A stretch of 17,500 bases of DNA from Promethearchaeia archaeon (GTDB lineage Archaea; Asgardarchaeota; Lokiarchaeia; Sigyniarchaeales; SOKP01): contig JAHQWY010000037.1 of NCBI GenBank assembly GCA_029856445.1, positions 1 through 17,500 on the forward strand, given 5' to 3'. Position numbers and translations under genes: made by a program. This document shows, piece after piece, positions 1-6,894 of this stretch (positions are counted from its first letter, which is position 1; the number at the start of each line of letters is the position of its first letter). The notes below the pieces were generated by a model. It saw only the letters and a list, made by a program, of their open reading frames with translations, ran no database searches and was not told where the DNA came from.

Positions 1-550
1 TGTTGGCGACTATGTAATTTCAGAACGCGTTGGTATTGAGAGAAAAAGTTCACAAGACTTTTCAGACTCGATAAAAGATGGAAGATTATTTAAAGAACTA
101 AAAAATTTGAATGATACATATGAAAGATCCATTTTAATTTTAGAAGAAGATCCATTTGACAATTCAATTCTTAATGAAAATGCGATTTATGGAGCAATTA
201 CCTCAATTATTTTGAATTTGGGGATTACAATTTATAAAACAAAAGATGCAAAAGAAACTGCGATGTTTTTATATCAACTTGCTAAGAAAGAACAATCAGA
301 TAGTAGTAGTTCCTTAAAATTAAGGTTTGATAAGGCTCCCATTGAAACTTCTCGTCTTTTAGAATATTTGGTAGCGGGGATTCCTGGGGTAAATACTACC
401 CGAGCGAAAAATCTTTTAAAAGAATTCCATACATTACAAAATATCTTCTCAGCAGATATACCAGACTTAACAAAAATTGAGAATATTGGAAAAAAAATTG
501 CCCAAGAAATTTATAAAATTAGTAGATATAAATACAAGAATGATCATTAG
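1..550 (+). CDS. XPF/ERCC4-type structure-specific endonuclease, 3' part (5' end outside window)
   Basis: The reading frame is open from base 2 to the TAG at 548-550, so the gene begins upstream of the window. The first visible codons read VGDYVISERVGIERK followed by SSQD. This is the GDY...ERKxxxD active-site signature of the XPF/Mus81/Hef nuclease family, which cuts branched DNA such as flaps and stalled forks using a metal ion. After the nuclease fold comes a tandem helix-hairpin-helix region near the C-terminus (around IPGVNTTRAKNLL and IENIGKKIAQEI), used by this family for dimerisation and DNA binding. A TTG at 107 could be mistaken for a start, but the catalytic motif lies upstream of it. 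Archaea carry either a short XPF (nuclease plus HhH) or Hef with an N-terminal helicase; the missing 5' part would decide between them. The protein ends in a lysine-rich tail with no visible PCNA-binding motif. Confidence 0.9.
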   Translation, partial: VGDYVISERVGIERKSSQDFSDSIKDGRLFKELKNLNDTYERSILILEEDPFDNSILNENAIYGAITSIILNLGITIYKTKDAKETAMFLYQLAKKEQSDSSSSLKLRFDKAPIETSRLLEYLVAGIPGVNTTRAKNLLKEFHTLQNIFSADIPDLTKIENIGKKIAQEIYKISRYKYKNDH

Positions 551-616
551 ATTCAAATAGGTATATAATCTCTAATTGATTAAAAGGATAAAAAAGATTT
601 TTAACGTTTTTAATAA

Positions 617-629
617 TTATTTATTATAT
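617..629 (+). promoter_or_regulatory. Probable TATA element upstream of the GTPase gene
   Basis: An AT-only stretch (ATTATTTATTATA) lies about 50-60 nt before the GTPase start. A start site about 25 nt downstream would leave a short leader carrying the AAGGT ribosome binding site at 668-672. The assignment rests only on composition and position, in a region that is AT-rich throughout. Confidence 0.35.
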
Positions 630-676
630 TATTGAATTTAATTCACGAAAAAAATATCACTAAAGCGAAGGTATAG

Positions 677-1261
677 ATGATAAAGTTTAAAGTCGTTGTT
701 GCTGGGGCTAAAAATGTGGGAAAAACATCGCTAATTCGTCGATTTGCTACAGGGAAATTTGAAATATCTACATTATCTACGATAGGAGTTGATTTTGAGA
801 CAAAAAAAGTAATCGTTGATGGTACAGAAATTTTACTTAATATTTGGGACTTCGCTGGTGAAAAGAAATTCCGGCTTTTATTTCCTTCCTATGTTTCAGG
901 TGCTTCTGGAGCTTTAATGTTATACGATGTAACTAATCCAGATTCACTAAATGATCTTTATGATTGGATAAATGTAATATCTTCTGTTCCTAATTCACCC
1001 AAAACAAAGATATTGATTGAAGCAAAGACCGATTTAAAAAGGAAAGTGAAAATAGAAGAAGCACAGCAAATTTTTGAAAAATTTAATTTTCAAGGGGAAT
1101 TAGTAAGTACATCTGCTAAAACGGGTGAGAATGTCGATAAAGTATTTCAGATGTTAGGACGTGAGATATTAAAAAAATCTTTACAGAAATGCCCAAATTG
1201 TGGAGAACTATATCCAATTGAATTAAAATTCTGTCAATATTGTGGCTCTAAAACAGCCTAA
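677..1261 (+). CDS. Rab/Ras-like small GTPase with C-terminal zinc ribbon
   Basis: A 194-residue Ras-superfamily GTPase. The P-loop G1 is GAKNVGKTS (residues 10-18), the switch I threonine is T35 in STIGVDF, and G3 is WDFAGE (57-62). The G4 position reads AKTD (116-119) instead of NKxD, and G5 is STSAK (144-148). The residue matching Ras Gln61 is Glu62, which suggests altered hydrolysis or reliance on a partner; Glu here occurs in some Asgard GTPases. There is no C-terminal prenylation cysteine box. Instead the last 25 residues form a zinc ribbon with C172/C175 and C186/C189, which may replace a lipid anchor as a docking module. ATG at 677 is preceded by AAGGT with a 4-nt spacer, supporting this start. 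Eukaryotic-type GTPases of this kind are expanded in Asgard archaea. Function is unknown beyond nucleotide-dependent switching, and the changed G4 motif leaves guanine specificity open. Confidence 0.9.
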   Translation: MIKFKVVVAGAKNVGKTSLIRRFATGKFEISTLSTIGVDFETKKVIVDGTEILLNIWDFAGEKKFRLLFPSYVSGASGALMLYDVTNPDSLNDLYDWINVISSVPNSPKTKILIEAKTDLKRKVKIEEAQQIFEKFNFQGELVSTSAKTGENVDKVFQMLGREILKKSLQKCPNCGELYPIELKFCQYCGSKTA

Positions 1262-1314
1262 ATATTTTACTTATTGAATAATTATCTGTTAGTGATTTGC
1301 AAGGCTCTATATTG

Positions 1315-1339
1315 AGTAGTATTTCGTCCTACTTTTTTT
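1315..1339 (+). terminator. Hairpin plus T-run after the GTPase gene
   Basis: AGTAG at 1315-1319 pairs with CTACT at 1329-1333 across a 9-nt loop and runs straight into seven Ts (1333-1339). It sits 54 nt after the GTPase stop and before the next gene's promoter, as expected for a transcription terminator. The stem is only five pairs; archaeal termination depends mainly on the T-run. Confidence 0.5.
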
Positions 1340-1371
1340 GGAAAGAAAAAAAGAAGATTCTAATTTTTTTT

Positions 1372-1380
1372 TTTAAATAA
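1372..1380 (+). promoter_or_regulatory. Candidate TATA box for the zinc-ribbon/nuclease gene
   Basis: TTTAAATAA lies about 25 nt upstream of the ATG at 1401, and there is no Shine-Dalgarno-like sequence before that ATG. The spacing fits a leaderless transcript starting at or next to the start codon. This is an inference from position. Confidence 0.4.
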
Positions 1381-1400
1381 TCTGACTAATCTAAAAATTA

Positions 1401-3815
1401 ATGATTGACGAAAAAACCTGCAAATTTTGCGGGGAAAAAATTCCTGATGAGATTCTTCATAACATCTCTGAAAATTGTGAATCCGTCTTCTGTGAAAATT
1501 GCGGAACAGAAGTTATCAAAGAAAGGGATAAAAAAACTGAATTTAATAATAGAATTGATGATAGTAATCATACACACAGTTTAATCCAACGTGTTTATGA
1601 AAACCTCCGAAATAGAAAGAACCCGATAGAAAGAGTATTGAAAGACTCTGATTTCCCTGTAAGGTTTAAAGTTGATTTGAAAACTGTAGTCTCTCGACTT
1701 ATATATCCCCACATTCGATCATTAGAGTGTGATCCGACTCAAGATACAGAAGGAATGGTATTAAATAAAGAAATTTTAGATGATCTATACGTAAAGATTA
1801 GTCCAATAATGAACAAGCAAGTTAATGATAAGTTTTTAATAAATTTGAATAATATAAGTGCGAAAGAGTTCGATAAGTGGCTAGACTTATTACAGAAAAA
1901 AATTAAATTGAACAACAGTTTTCATAAAGATTTTACCAGTTATTTGCGTTGGATGATAAGGAAAGTATTTATCATAATTACTAAGCTTTGGGATAATCCT
2001 GAACTCCCTAGATTCGAACAAACCATACGTGATGATTTAAAAATGTTTTTATTCAATTTCGATAGGTTACCTGTAAAAAATACTCAAGTTATATCAAAAA
2101 GAAAGATAATATTTGATAATGATTATTATAAAAAATTTAGAAATAGCATTAAAATCATAACTAATCATCTCTCCATGAAGAAAGATGAAAAAAAAAAAAT
2201 TTATAAAAAATCATTAGAATTATATGATTTGGCATTAAAAATTGGAATGACACCATCAGATTTAGAAGTTAAAGGTTCTGGGGTCTTATCAATTGTTTTT
2301 ACATACTTTTCTTGTCTTTATTACGACTATATAAAGATTAAAAATGATGTTCTTACGTATGGTACAATATGTCGCTCTTTGGGTAAGGATTTACAGACAA
2401 TTGGTATTTCAAACTGTAAATCCAGAAATCTAGGAATCGTTTCGAAATTTTTACCGGAAAATTTAAGAAAGAAGTATAAAGAATTTTATTCTAGAAAATT
2501 ATATACCGGAAGATTATCTTTTGAAGAATTTGTTAGTTATATCAAAGAATTAGGTTTAAAAAAGACAGGAATCGAAGGAAAAGCATTAAGCTTAAACCTT
2601 AATTATAAAAATCTAGTTATAAATGATTACCCAGAATTAACATCAGAAGAATATTATACTTTCATCAAAAATCAAAAAGGGACTGAAATTAAATTTCCTA
2701 TATGGTGTGGAAAGGATGACCACCGTCCATGGGAGGGTCTCCTATCCAATTTGTTAAAAGGAAAATGGTGTCGTAATTGTGCGAACGACGAAAAGATTAC
2801 TTTTTCATTGGAAAGATTAAAAGAAATTGCGAGAAATCGAGGTTACGAAGAGACAGGAGTAGAAGGTAAGATTTTAGATTCAAAAAATGGTAATAAAGAA
2901 CTCGCTCTTGAAACATATAGCAGATTAACAACAAATAAAACACCAAGCAAAACCCATTTCTGGTGGGATTGTTGTATTAAAGGACATCCACCATGGAGGG
3001 CTAAACCAGGTCATATAGTTTTTGATAACACATGGTGTCCTATATGTAAAAATGGGTTATATACACATACAGAATTAATTAAATTGGCGAGAATACGAGG
3101 TTACGAAGAGACAGGAGTAGAAGGTAAGATTTTAGATTCAAAGAATGGTAATAAAGAACTCACTCTTGAAACATATAACCAATTAACAACAAATAAAACT
3201 GCGAGTTATGTCTCTTTTTGGTGGAGTTGTGAAAAAAATCACTTTCCATTTAAGAACAATCCCGCAAATATTAGAAGAGGTCAATGGTGTACAATTTGTT
3301 CAAGTGAAGAAGGAAAGTTTGAAAAAAGAATTAGAGAACATTTTAAAACAATTTTTGGAGTACCCTTTCCCCAATTATTTCTACGAGATTTGAATCTAAA
3401 ATATATAGAAATGGCAATCGACATTGATTTATCAAAGGAAAATGGTAAGACTGAGTTTATAGGGTATAAGGTCAATTTTCCTAATCCAAATCAGCTTGAA
3501 ATTTATAGGGGAAAAATGAGATTTGATGGTTATGCAAAAATAAAATTAGATGGAAAAATAATTCAAATTGCATTTGAATATAATGGTAAGCAACACTATG
3601 AATTTCCGAATTACTGGTTTGAAAATTCTGATAGAGGATATAAGACATGGTTAGATTATATTAAAAGAGATCAGATTAAAAAGGAAATTTGCAATTTAAA
3701 TAATATATACTTGATAGAAATACCCTTTAATACAGATCTTACCTTAGAACATTCAAAAAAAATTCAATCGTATATTATAAATCAATTTGAATTAATTTCT
3801 AGTATAAAATTATAA
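1401..3815 (+). CDS. Mosaic protein: TFIIB-like zinc ribbon, helical core, three zinc-binding repeats, Vsr-like nuclease domain
   Basis: An 804-residue multidomain protein that I cannot match to a named family as a whole. Residues 7-34 form a zinc ribbon (C7/C10 and C31/C34, the latter in VFCENCGTEV) resembling the TFIIB N-terminus. Residues about 50-360 are helical; about 240-350 are weakly reminiscent of a TFIIB cyclin-like repeat, which is uncertain. Three repeats follow, centred on GLKKTGIEGK or RGYEETGVEGK (from G385, G481, G567). Each ends in a zinc-binding unit: C436/H441/C457/C460; C524 or C525/H529/C546/C549; C610/H614/C630/C633. These resemble the W-C-x-GH-W...WCPxC units found in front of Vsr-like nuclease domains in viral and selfish proteins. 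The C-terminus (about 640-804) has FDGY with D709, EYNGKQHY with E726 and Q731, and D757 with K760/K761, the pattern of a PD-(D/E)xK endonuclease fold. Likely a DNA-targeting nuclease, perhaps of a selfish element; not proven. No obvious operon partner. Confidence 0.75.
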   Translation: MIDEKTCKFCGEKIPDEILHNISENCESVFCENCGTEVIKERDKKTEFNNRIDDSNHTHSLIQRVYENLRNRKNPIERVLKDSDFPVRFKVDLKTVVSRLIYPHIRSLECDPTQDTEGMVLNKEILDDLYVKISPIMNKQVNDKFLINLNNISAKEFDKWLDLLQKKIKLNNSFHKDFTSYLRWMIRKVFIIITKLWDNPELPRFEQTIRDDLKMFLFNFDRLPVKNTQVISKRKIIFDNDYYKKFRNSIKIITNHLSMKKDEKKKIYKKSLELYDLALKIGMTPSDLEVKGSGVLSIVFTYFSCLYYDYIKIKNDVLTYGTICRSLGKDLQTIGISNCKSRNLGIVSKFLPENLRKKYKEFYSRKLYTGRLSFEEFVSYIKELGLKKTGIEGKALSLNLNYKNLVINDYPELTSEEYYTFIKNQKGTEIKFPIWCGKDDHRPWEGLLSNLLKGKWCRNCANDEKITFSLERLKEIARNRGYEETGVEGKILDSKNGNKELALETYSRLTTNKTPSKTHFWWDCCIKGHPPWRAKPGHIVFDNTWCPICKNGLYTHTELIKLARIRGYEETGVEGKILDSKNGNKELTLETYNQLTTNKTASYVSFWWSCEKNHFPFKNNPANIRRGQWCTICSSEEGKFEKRIREHFKTIFGVPFPQLFLRDLNLKYIEMAIDIDLSKENGKTEFIGYKVNFPNPNQLEIYRGKMRFDGYAKIKLDGKIIQIAFEYNGKQHYEFPNYWFENSDRGYKTWLDYIKRDQIKKEICNLNNIYLIEIPFNTDLTLEHSKKIQSYIINQFELISSIKL
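2838..3199 (+). repeat. Near-identical internal direct repeat, period 258 nt
   Basis: Bases 2838-2941 and 3096-3199 match at 99 of 104 positions by hand alignment. They encode the second and third copies of the RGYEETGVEGKIL block. The offset is 258 nt (86 codons), so the frame is kept. The downstream zinc-binding portions are much more diverged at the nucleotide level. This suggests a recent duplication or gene conversion limited to the first half of the unit. Confidence 0.9.
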
Positions 3816-3914
3816 CAACTCTCTAAACTCATTCAACAAGTAATTTCATAAATTTAATTAATTCATGAGAATTTAATAAAAACATGGCAACTTCTAAAAA
3901 AAGAGGGATATCTT

Positions 3915-5007
3915 TTGGTTTATGACTTAAAAGATGATATTTATGAAATAATAAATCGCATTGAAAAAGATAATATCTCATTTAAAGGCAAGACAATTTT
4001 AGTAATTGGGGGAGCTGGTTTCCTAGGTTCGTGGATTTGTGATGTTCTAGTTGAACAAGGGGCTTATTGTATATGTTTAGATAATTTAACGTCTGGTCAA
4101 CCTAAAAATATTCAACATTTAATGGAGAAAGATAATTTTAGATTTATAAACCATGACATATCTTACCCTATATATTTTGGAATGAGTTATCATCCATTAG
4201 GTATTTGTATAGGGGATATTAAGAAAATAGATATTGTTATGCATATGGCTAGCCGAGCATCTCCATTTGAATTTCAGAAAGAACCTATATCTATTCTTAG
4301 AAGCAATACCCTTGGAACATTAAATTCGCTAGGAATAGCAAAATTCCATAATTCGATATTTTTCTATACGAGTACCTCTGAGGTTTATGGAAATCCCCCT
4401 AAAGAAGCGATACCAACTCCAGAGACTTACTTTGGGCACGTAAATCTTGTGTAAGGTTCCCTACAAGAGCGTATACCCAGTAGGTCCAAGGAGTTGTTAT
4501 GATGAATCTAAAAGAGCCGGTGAGGCTTTTATTAAAGCTTATGAACTTCAACATCAAATGAGAACAAAGATAGTGAGAATATTTAATACTTCTGGACCTA
4601 GAATCCGACATGGACCAGAATTTGGAAGAGTCGTGCCAAATTTCATACATCAAGCTTTAAATGATGATGATATAACCATATTTGGGGATGGATCTCAGAC
4701 TAGATCTTTTATATATATTGTAGATGAGATTGAAGGCATTCTTAAAATAGTTTATAAAGACGAAGCGAATGGAGAAGTTATTAATTTAGGTAATAATAAA
4801 GAGTATACAATTTTAGAATTAGCTAAGATTATCAAAGATTTAACTAATTCAAATTCTAAAATAGTATTTAAACCCTTACCTATTGATGATCCTGTACGAA
4901 GATGTCCTGATATTACTAAAGCAAAAAAAATTTTAAATTGGGAACCAACAACTTCGTTGGAAGATGGACTTAAAAAAACTATTGCCTGGTTCAAAGATAA
5001 TGGATAA
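3915..5007 (+). pseudogene. UDP-glucuronate decarboxylase-like NAD-dependent sugar epimerase/dehydratase, interrupted by a 31-nt insertion
   Basis: Two adjoining frames encode the halves of one short-chain dehydrogenase-type nucleotide-sugar enzyme. The first (3915-4454) has the NAD-binding GGAGFLGS (residues 32-39), ASRASPFEF and TSTSEVYG (152-159, catalytic Ser/Thr region). The second (from 4455 onward in the other frame, to TAA at 5005-5007) has SCYDESKR with the catalytic YxxxK, then RIFNTSGPR and GDGSQTRSFIY. The order and motifs fit UDP-xylose synthase/UDP-glucuronate decarboxylase, where the junction normally reads GxVNPxGPRxCYDExKR. Here 31 extra bases with an in-frame TAA (4452-4454) lie between HVN and PVGPRS. 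Everything on both sides is well conserved, so the break is recent, is a sequencing or assembly error, or is bypassed during expression. A TTG start at 3915 is chosen because AGAGGGA (3902-3908) sits 6 nt upstream and no in-frame ATG precedes the NAD motif. It probably supplies activated sugar for surface glycans. Confidence 0.85.
4446..4476 (+). other. 31-nt insertion with stop codon and hairpin inside the decarboxylase-like gene
   Basis: Removing these 31 bases restores a single frame reading HVNPVGPRSCYDESKR, the family consensus. The insertion shifts the frame by one and contains TAA at 4452-4454. Its first part can fold: CTTGT (4446-4450) pairs with ACAAG (4462-4466), and it ends with the palindrome GTATAC. 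The Tyr codon of the active-site YxxxK lies at 4498-4500, about 20 nt downstream. The exact edges are ambiguous; 4452-4482 is an equally long alternative that gives HVNLVGPRS. Confidence 0.8.
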
Positions 5008-5521
5008 TGAAAACAGCAAAGACATAAAAAAGATTAGAAAATCCAGTAAAAAAGAATTTGACATATTACTAAAAATCTGTTTAATTATTGGAATTGTAAT
5101 TATATCGGGTTTTATTATCTATGAGATTTTTAAACCTGAACCCGGATATGTCACATTTGGTATTTTAAATGAAAATCAAGAAGCGGAGAATTATCCCACT
5201 GAAGCCTCTCTAAATGAGAATATCTCTTTTTATCTTACGGTTGAGAATTATCTAAATCGAGATTTTTTCTTTCAAATCCAGATTAAAAAAGGTGATAATA
5301 TGACTTCTATGAACCCTAACTCTGGTTCTGATGGTTCTCTTAATTTTACTATAGGAAATTTCACATTAAAAAATAAGGAGAGTTGGCTTTCAGGAAAATT
5401 AAATGTTTCATTTTCGGAGATGGGTGAAAACAAAATAGTAATAGCAGAATTATGGCAAATTAAAAATACGATATTAGAGTTCCACAATATACTTTGGTTA
5501 AGACTTAATATTACCTATTAA
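5000..5521 (+). CDS. Membrane-anchored DUF1616-like protein
   Basis: A protein of 173 residues from the ATG at 5000, which overlaps the end of the preceding sugar-enzyme gene by 8 nt, suggesting translational coupling. The N-terminus (about 1-21) is charged and lysine-rich, so probably cytoplasmic. One strong transmembrane segment spans about residues 22-44. The remainder is a beta-rich outer domain with FGILNENQEAENYPTEASL, a VENYLNRDFFFQIQIKKG strand region and NFTIGNFTLKNKESW. This resembles the C-terminal domain of the archaeal DUF1616 family, whose members sit in membranes near glycan or secretion genes. Several N-x-S/T sequons (around NISF, NMTS, NFTI, NVSF, NITY) could be glycosylated on the outside. 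An earlier in-frame start at 4964 is possible but would lie deep in the upstream gene. The stop codon overlaps the stop of the convergent tldE. The function is unknown; a link to surface polysaccharide or glycoprotein is inference. Confidence 0.7.
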   Translation: MDNENSKDIKKIRKSSKKEFDILLKICLIIGIVIISGFIIYEIFKPEPGYVTFGILNENQEAENYPTEASLNENISFYLTVENYLNRDFFFQIQIKKGDNMTSMNPNSGSDGSLNFTIGNFTLKNKESWLSGKLNVSFSEMGENKIVIAELWQIKNTILEFHNILWLRLNITY

Positions 5522-6894
5522 TTTTCTCCCCCTATAATTTGCACATCCTTAACTCTTACATAAGGTGCTTGAAAAGCACCATAAATTTTGTATTCTTTTG
5601 ACACTGCGTTAATGTTTGTGAACAATTCCAACAGGTTTATACCTACCATAGTTTCATTCAAAGGCTCTTTAATTTCTCCATTGATAATTAAATTTCCATG
5701 AAGTATTAAGCCAGAAAATTCCCCAGTGGAAATATTAGGGGAATCTCCAGTATAATCAAAAAAGATTCCTTCTTTTACATCCTTTATCATTTCATTTATA
5801 GTAAAATCCCCATTTTTCATTATAAAATTAGTAGTTCCTATGGAAGGAATGGAACTATATGAACTTCTAGATGCATTTCCCGTACTTTCAACACCTTCTT
5901 TGCCTGCCGTATAACTATTGTGTAATAACCCAGTTTTTAGGAATTTGCCTTCTTCAAAGATTTTTTTATTTCTACAAGGAACACCTTCTCCATCGAAAAT
6001 TGCAGATCCAACTGCATCATCTATCAGACCATTATCTTCGATATTTAAATAATTTGACCCAATTATTTCATTCCTTTTATCTACAAGAAAGGTTCTTTTG
6101 TATTGGAAGGATTCTCCATTTATAGCAGAAGCAAGAGGTCTCATTATTAACTGTATAGTCCCTTTTGGGCTTAGAATAATAGGGAGTTTTTTACTTTTTA
6201 TTTTTTTCCTATTAAGGTTTCTTTTAGCACCCTCAAGGGCAGTGTTAGCTAGATCATATGCATCTAATCTTTTTATATTTCGTTCAGATTGCCATTCATA
6301 GCCATCTGAGGTTTCTTTACTCACTTTATCTTTAACAATGATATGTGAAGATAGTGAACAACTTGTATCTTTTCCTGAAACTTCTAAACCATTAGAATTA
6401 AATATGTTTGTTTTAGTATAATTCGAGATAAAACTTCCAGATTGAGATATTGCATATTCATCTTGATCACAAACTTCAATTAAGGTATTGATATAACTCA
6501 GGGAGTCTTCTAATTGTAAAGTTTTCAGATTTTTATCGAATAAACCTTTTACTACTGGATAATTTTGATAACCACTAGGTAAATCATAAAAATCTGGATC
6601 AGGCGTACTTACGCTCATCATTTTTAGCGCAGTATTACAAAGACCTTGAACTGTTTTTTTTTTTAATTTATTTGAAAATGCAAATCCTAAAGCTCCTTTT
6701 CTATTAATAACTCGAACAGAAACTCCATTATCCTGCCCAGTTTCACTATTTTTAACTGAATTTTCTTCAATTTCAATACTAATATAGTTATTCTTTTCAA
6801 AAAAGATTTCAGCACATTTTATTTCATGGGTACTCTGTTCAATTAGCTTTAGACCATAGCTTGCCAAATTAAATATGTCAGAATCACCTTGCAT
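5518..6894 (-). CDS. tldE: TldE/PmbA-like subunit of the TldD/TldE protease
   Basis: A 458-residue member of the TldD/PmbA family (U62-type), the usual length for the E subunit. It lacks the HExxxH zinc motif found in its neighbour, as is normal for TldE/PmbA, the non-catalytic partner. Recognisable features include the N-terminal NGVSVRVINRKGALGFAFSN segment, the central strand region around KLPIILSPKGTIQLIMRPL, and a glycine-rich C-terminal core (GDSPNISTGEFSGLI) that matches the family fold. In bacteria the TldD/TldE complex degrades unfolded peptides and removes leader peptides from peptide antibiotics; the archaeal substrate is unknown. Its ATG follows directly on the TAA of tldD with no spacer, so the two subunits are surely co-translated from one message. 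Its stop codon overlaps the convergent DUF1616-like gene by 4 nt. Confidence 0.88.
   Translation of the reverse strand: MQGDSDIFNLASYGLKLIEQSTHEIKCAEIFFEKNNYISIEIEENSVKNSETGQDNGVSVRVINRKGALGFAFSNKLKKKTVQGLCNTALKMMSVSTPDPDFYDLPSGYQNYPVVKGLFDKNLKTLQLEDSLSYINTLIEVCDQDEYAISQSGSFISNYTKTNIFNSNGLEVSGKDTSCSLSSHIIVKDKVSKETSDGYEWQSERNIKRLDAYDLANTALEGAKRNLNRKKIKSKKLPIILSPKGTIQLIMRPLASAINGESFQYKRTFLVDKRNEIIGSNYLNIEDNGLIDDAVGSAIFDGEGVPCRNKKIFEEGKFLKTGLLHNSYTAGKEGVESTGNASRSSYSSIPSIGTTNFIMKNGDFTINEMIKDVKEGIFFDYTGDSPNISTGEFSGLILHGNLIINGEIKEPLNETMVGINLLELFTNINAVSKEYKIYGAFQAPYVRVKDVQIIGGEN

Noticed and set aside
2838..3199. CRISPR-like direct repeats
   Set aside because: Only two copies, 104 nt long, inside a conserved coding frame and with a period of 86 codons; this is a protein repeat.
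3884..3925. ATG at 3884 as an upstream start or mini-gene before the sugar enzyme
   Set aside because: It is in another frame and ends after 13 codons at the TGA overlapping TATGAC; the TTG at 3915 has the ribosome binding site.
4443..4490. Archaeal bulge-helix-bulge intron inside the sugar-enzyme gene
   Set aside because: I tried pairing CTTG (4446-4449) with the CAAG in the downstream exon. The predicted cuts would not rejoin HVN to PVG in frame, and no proper 3-4-3 bulge-helix-bulge structure was found.
5871..6301. Plus-strand frames at 5871-6125 and 6098-6301
   Set aside because: They lie opposite the conserved tldE coding frame, have no recognisable domain and show compositional patterns of an antisense shadow.
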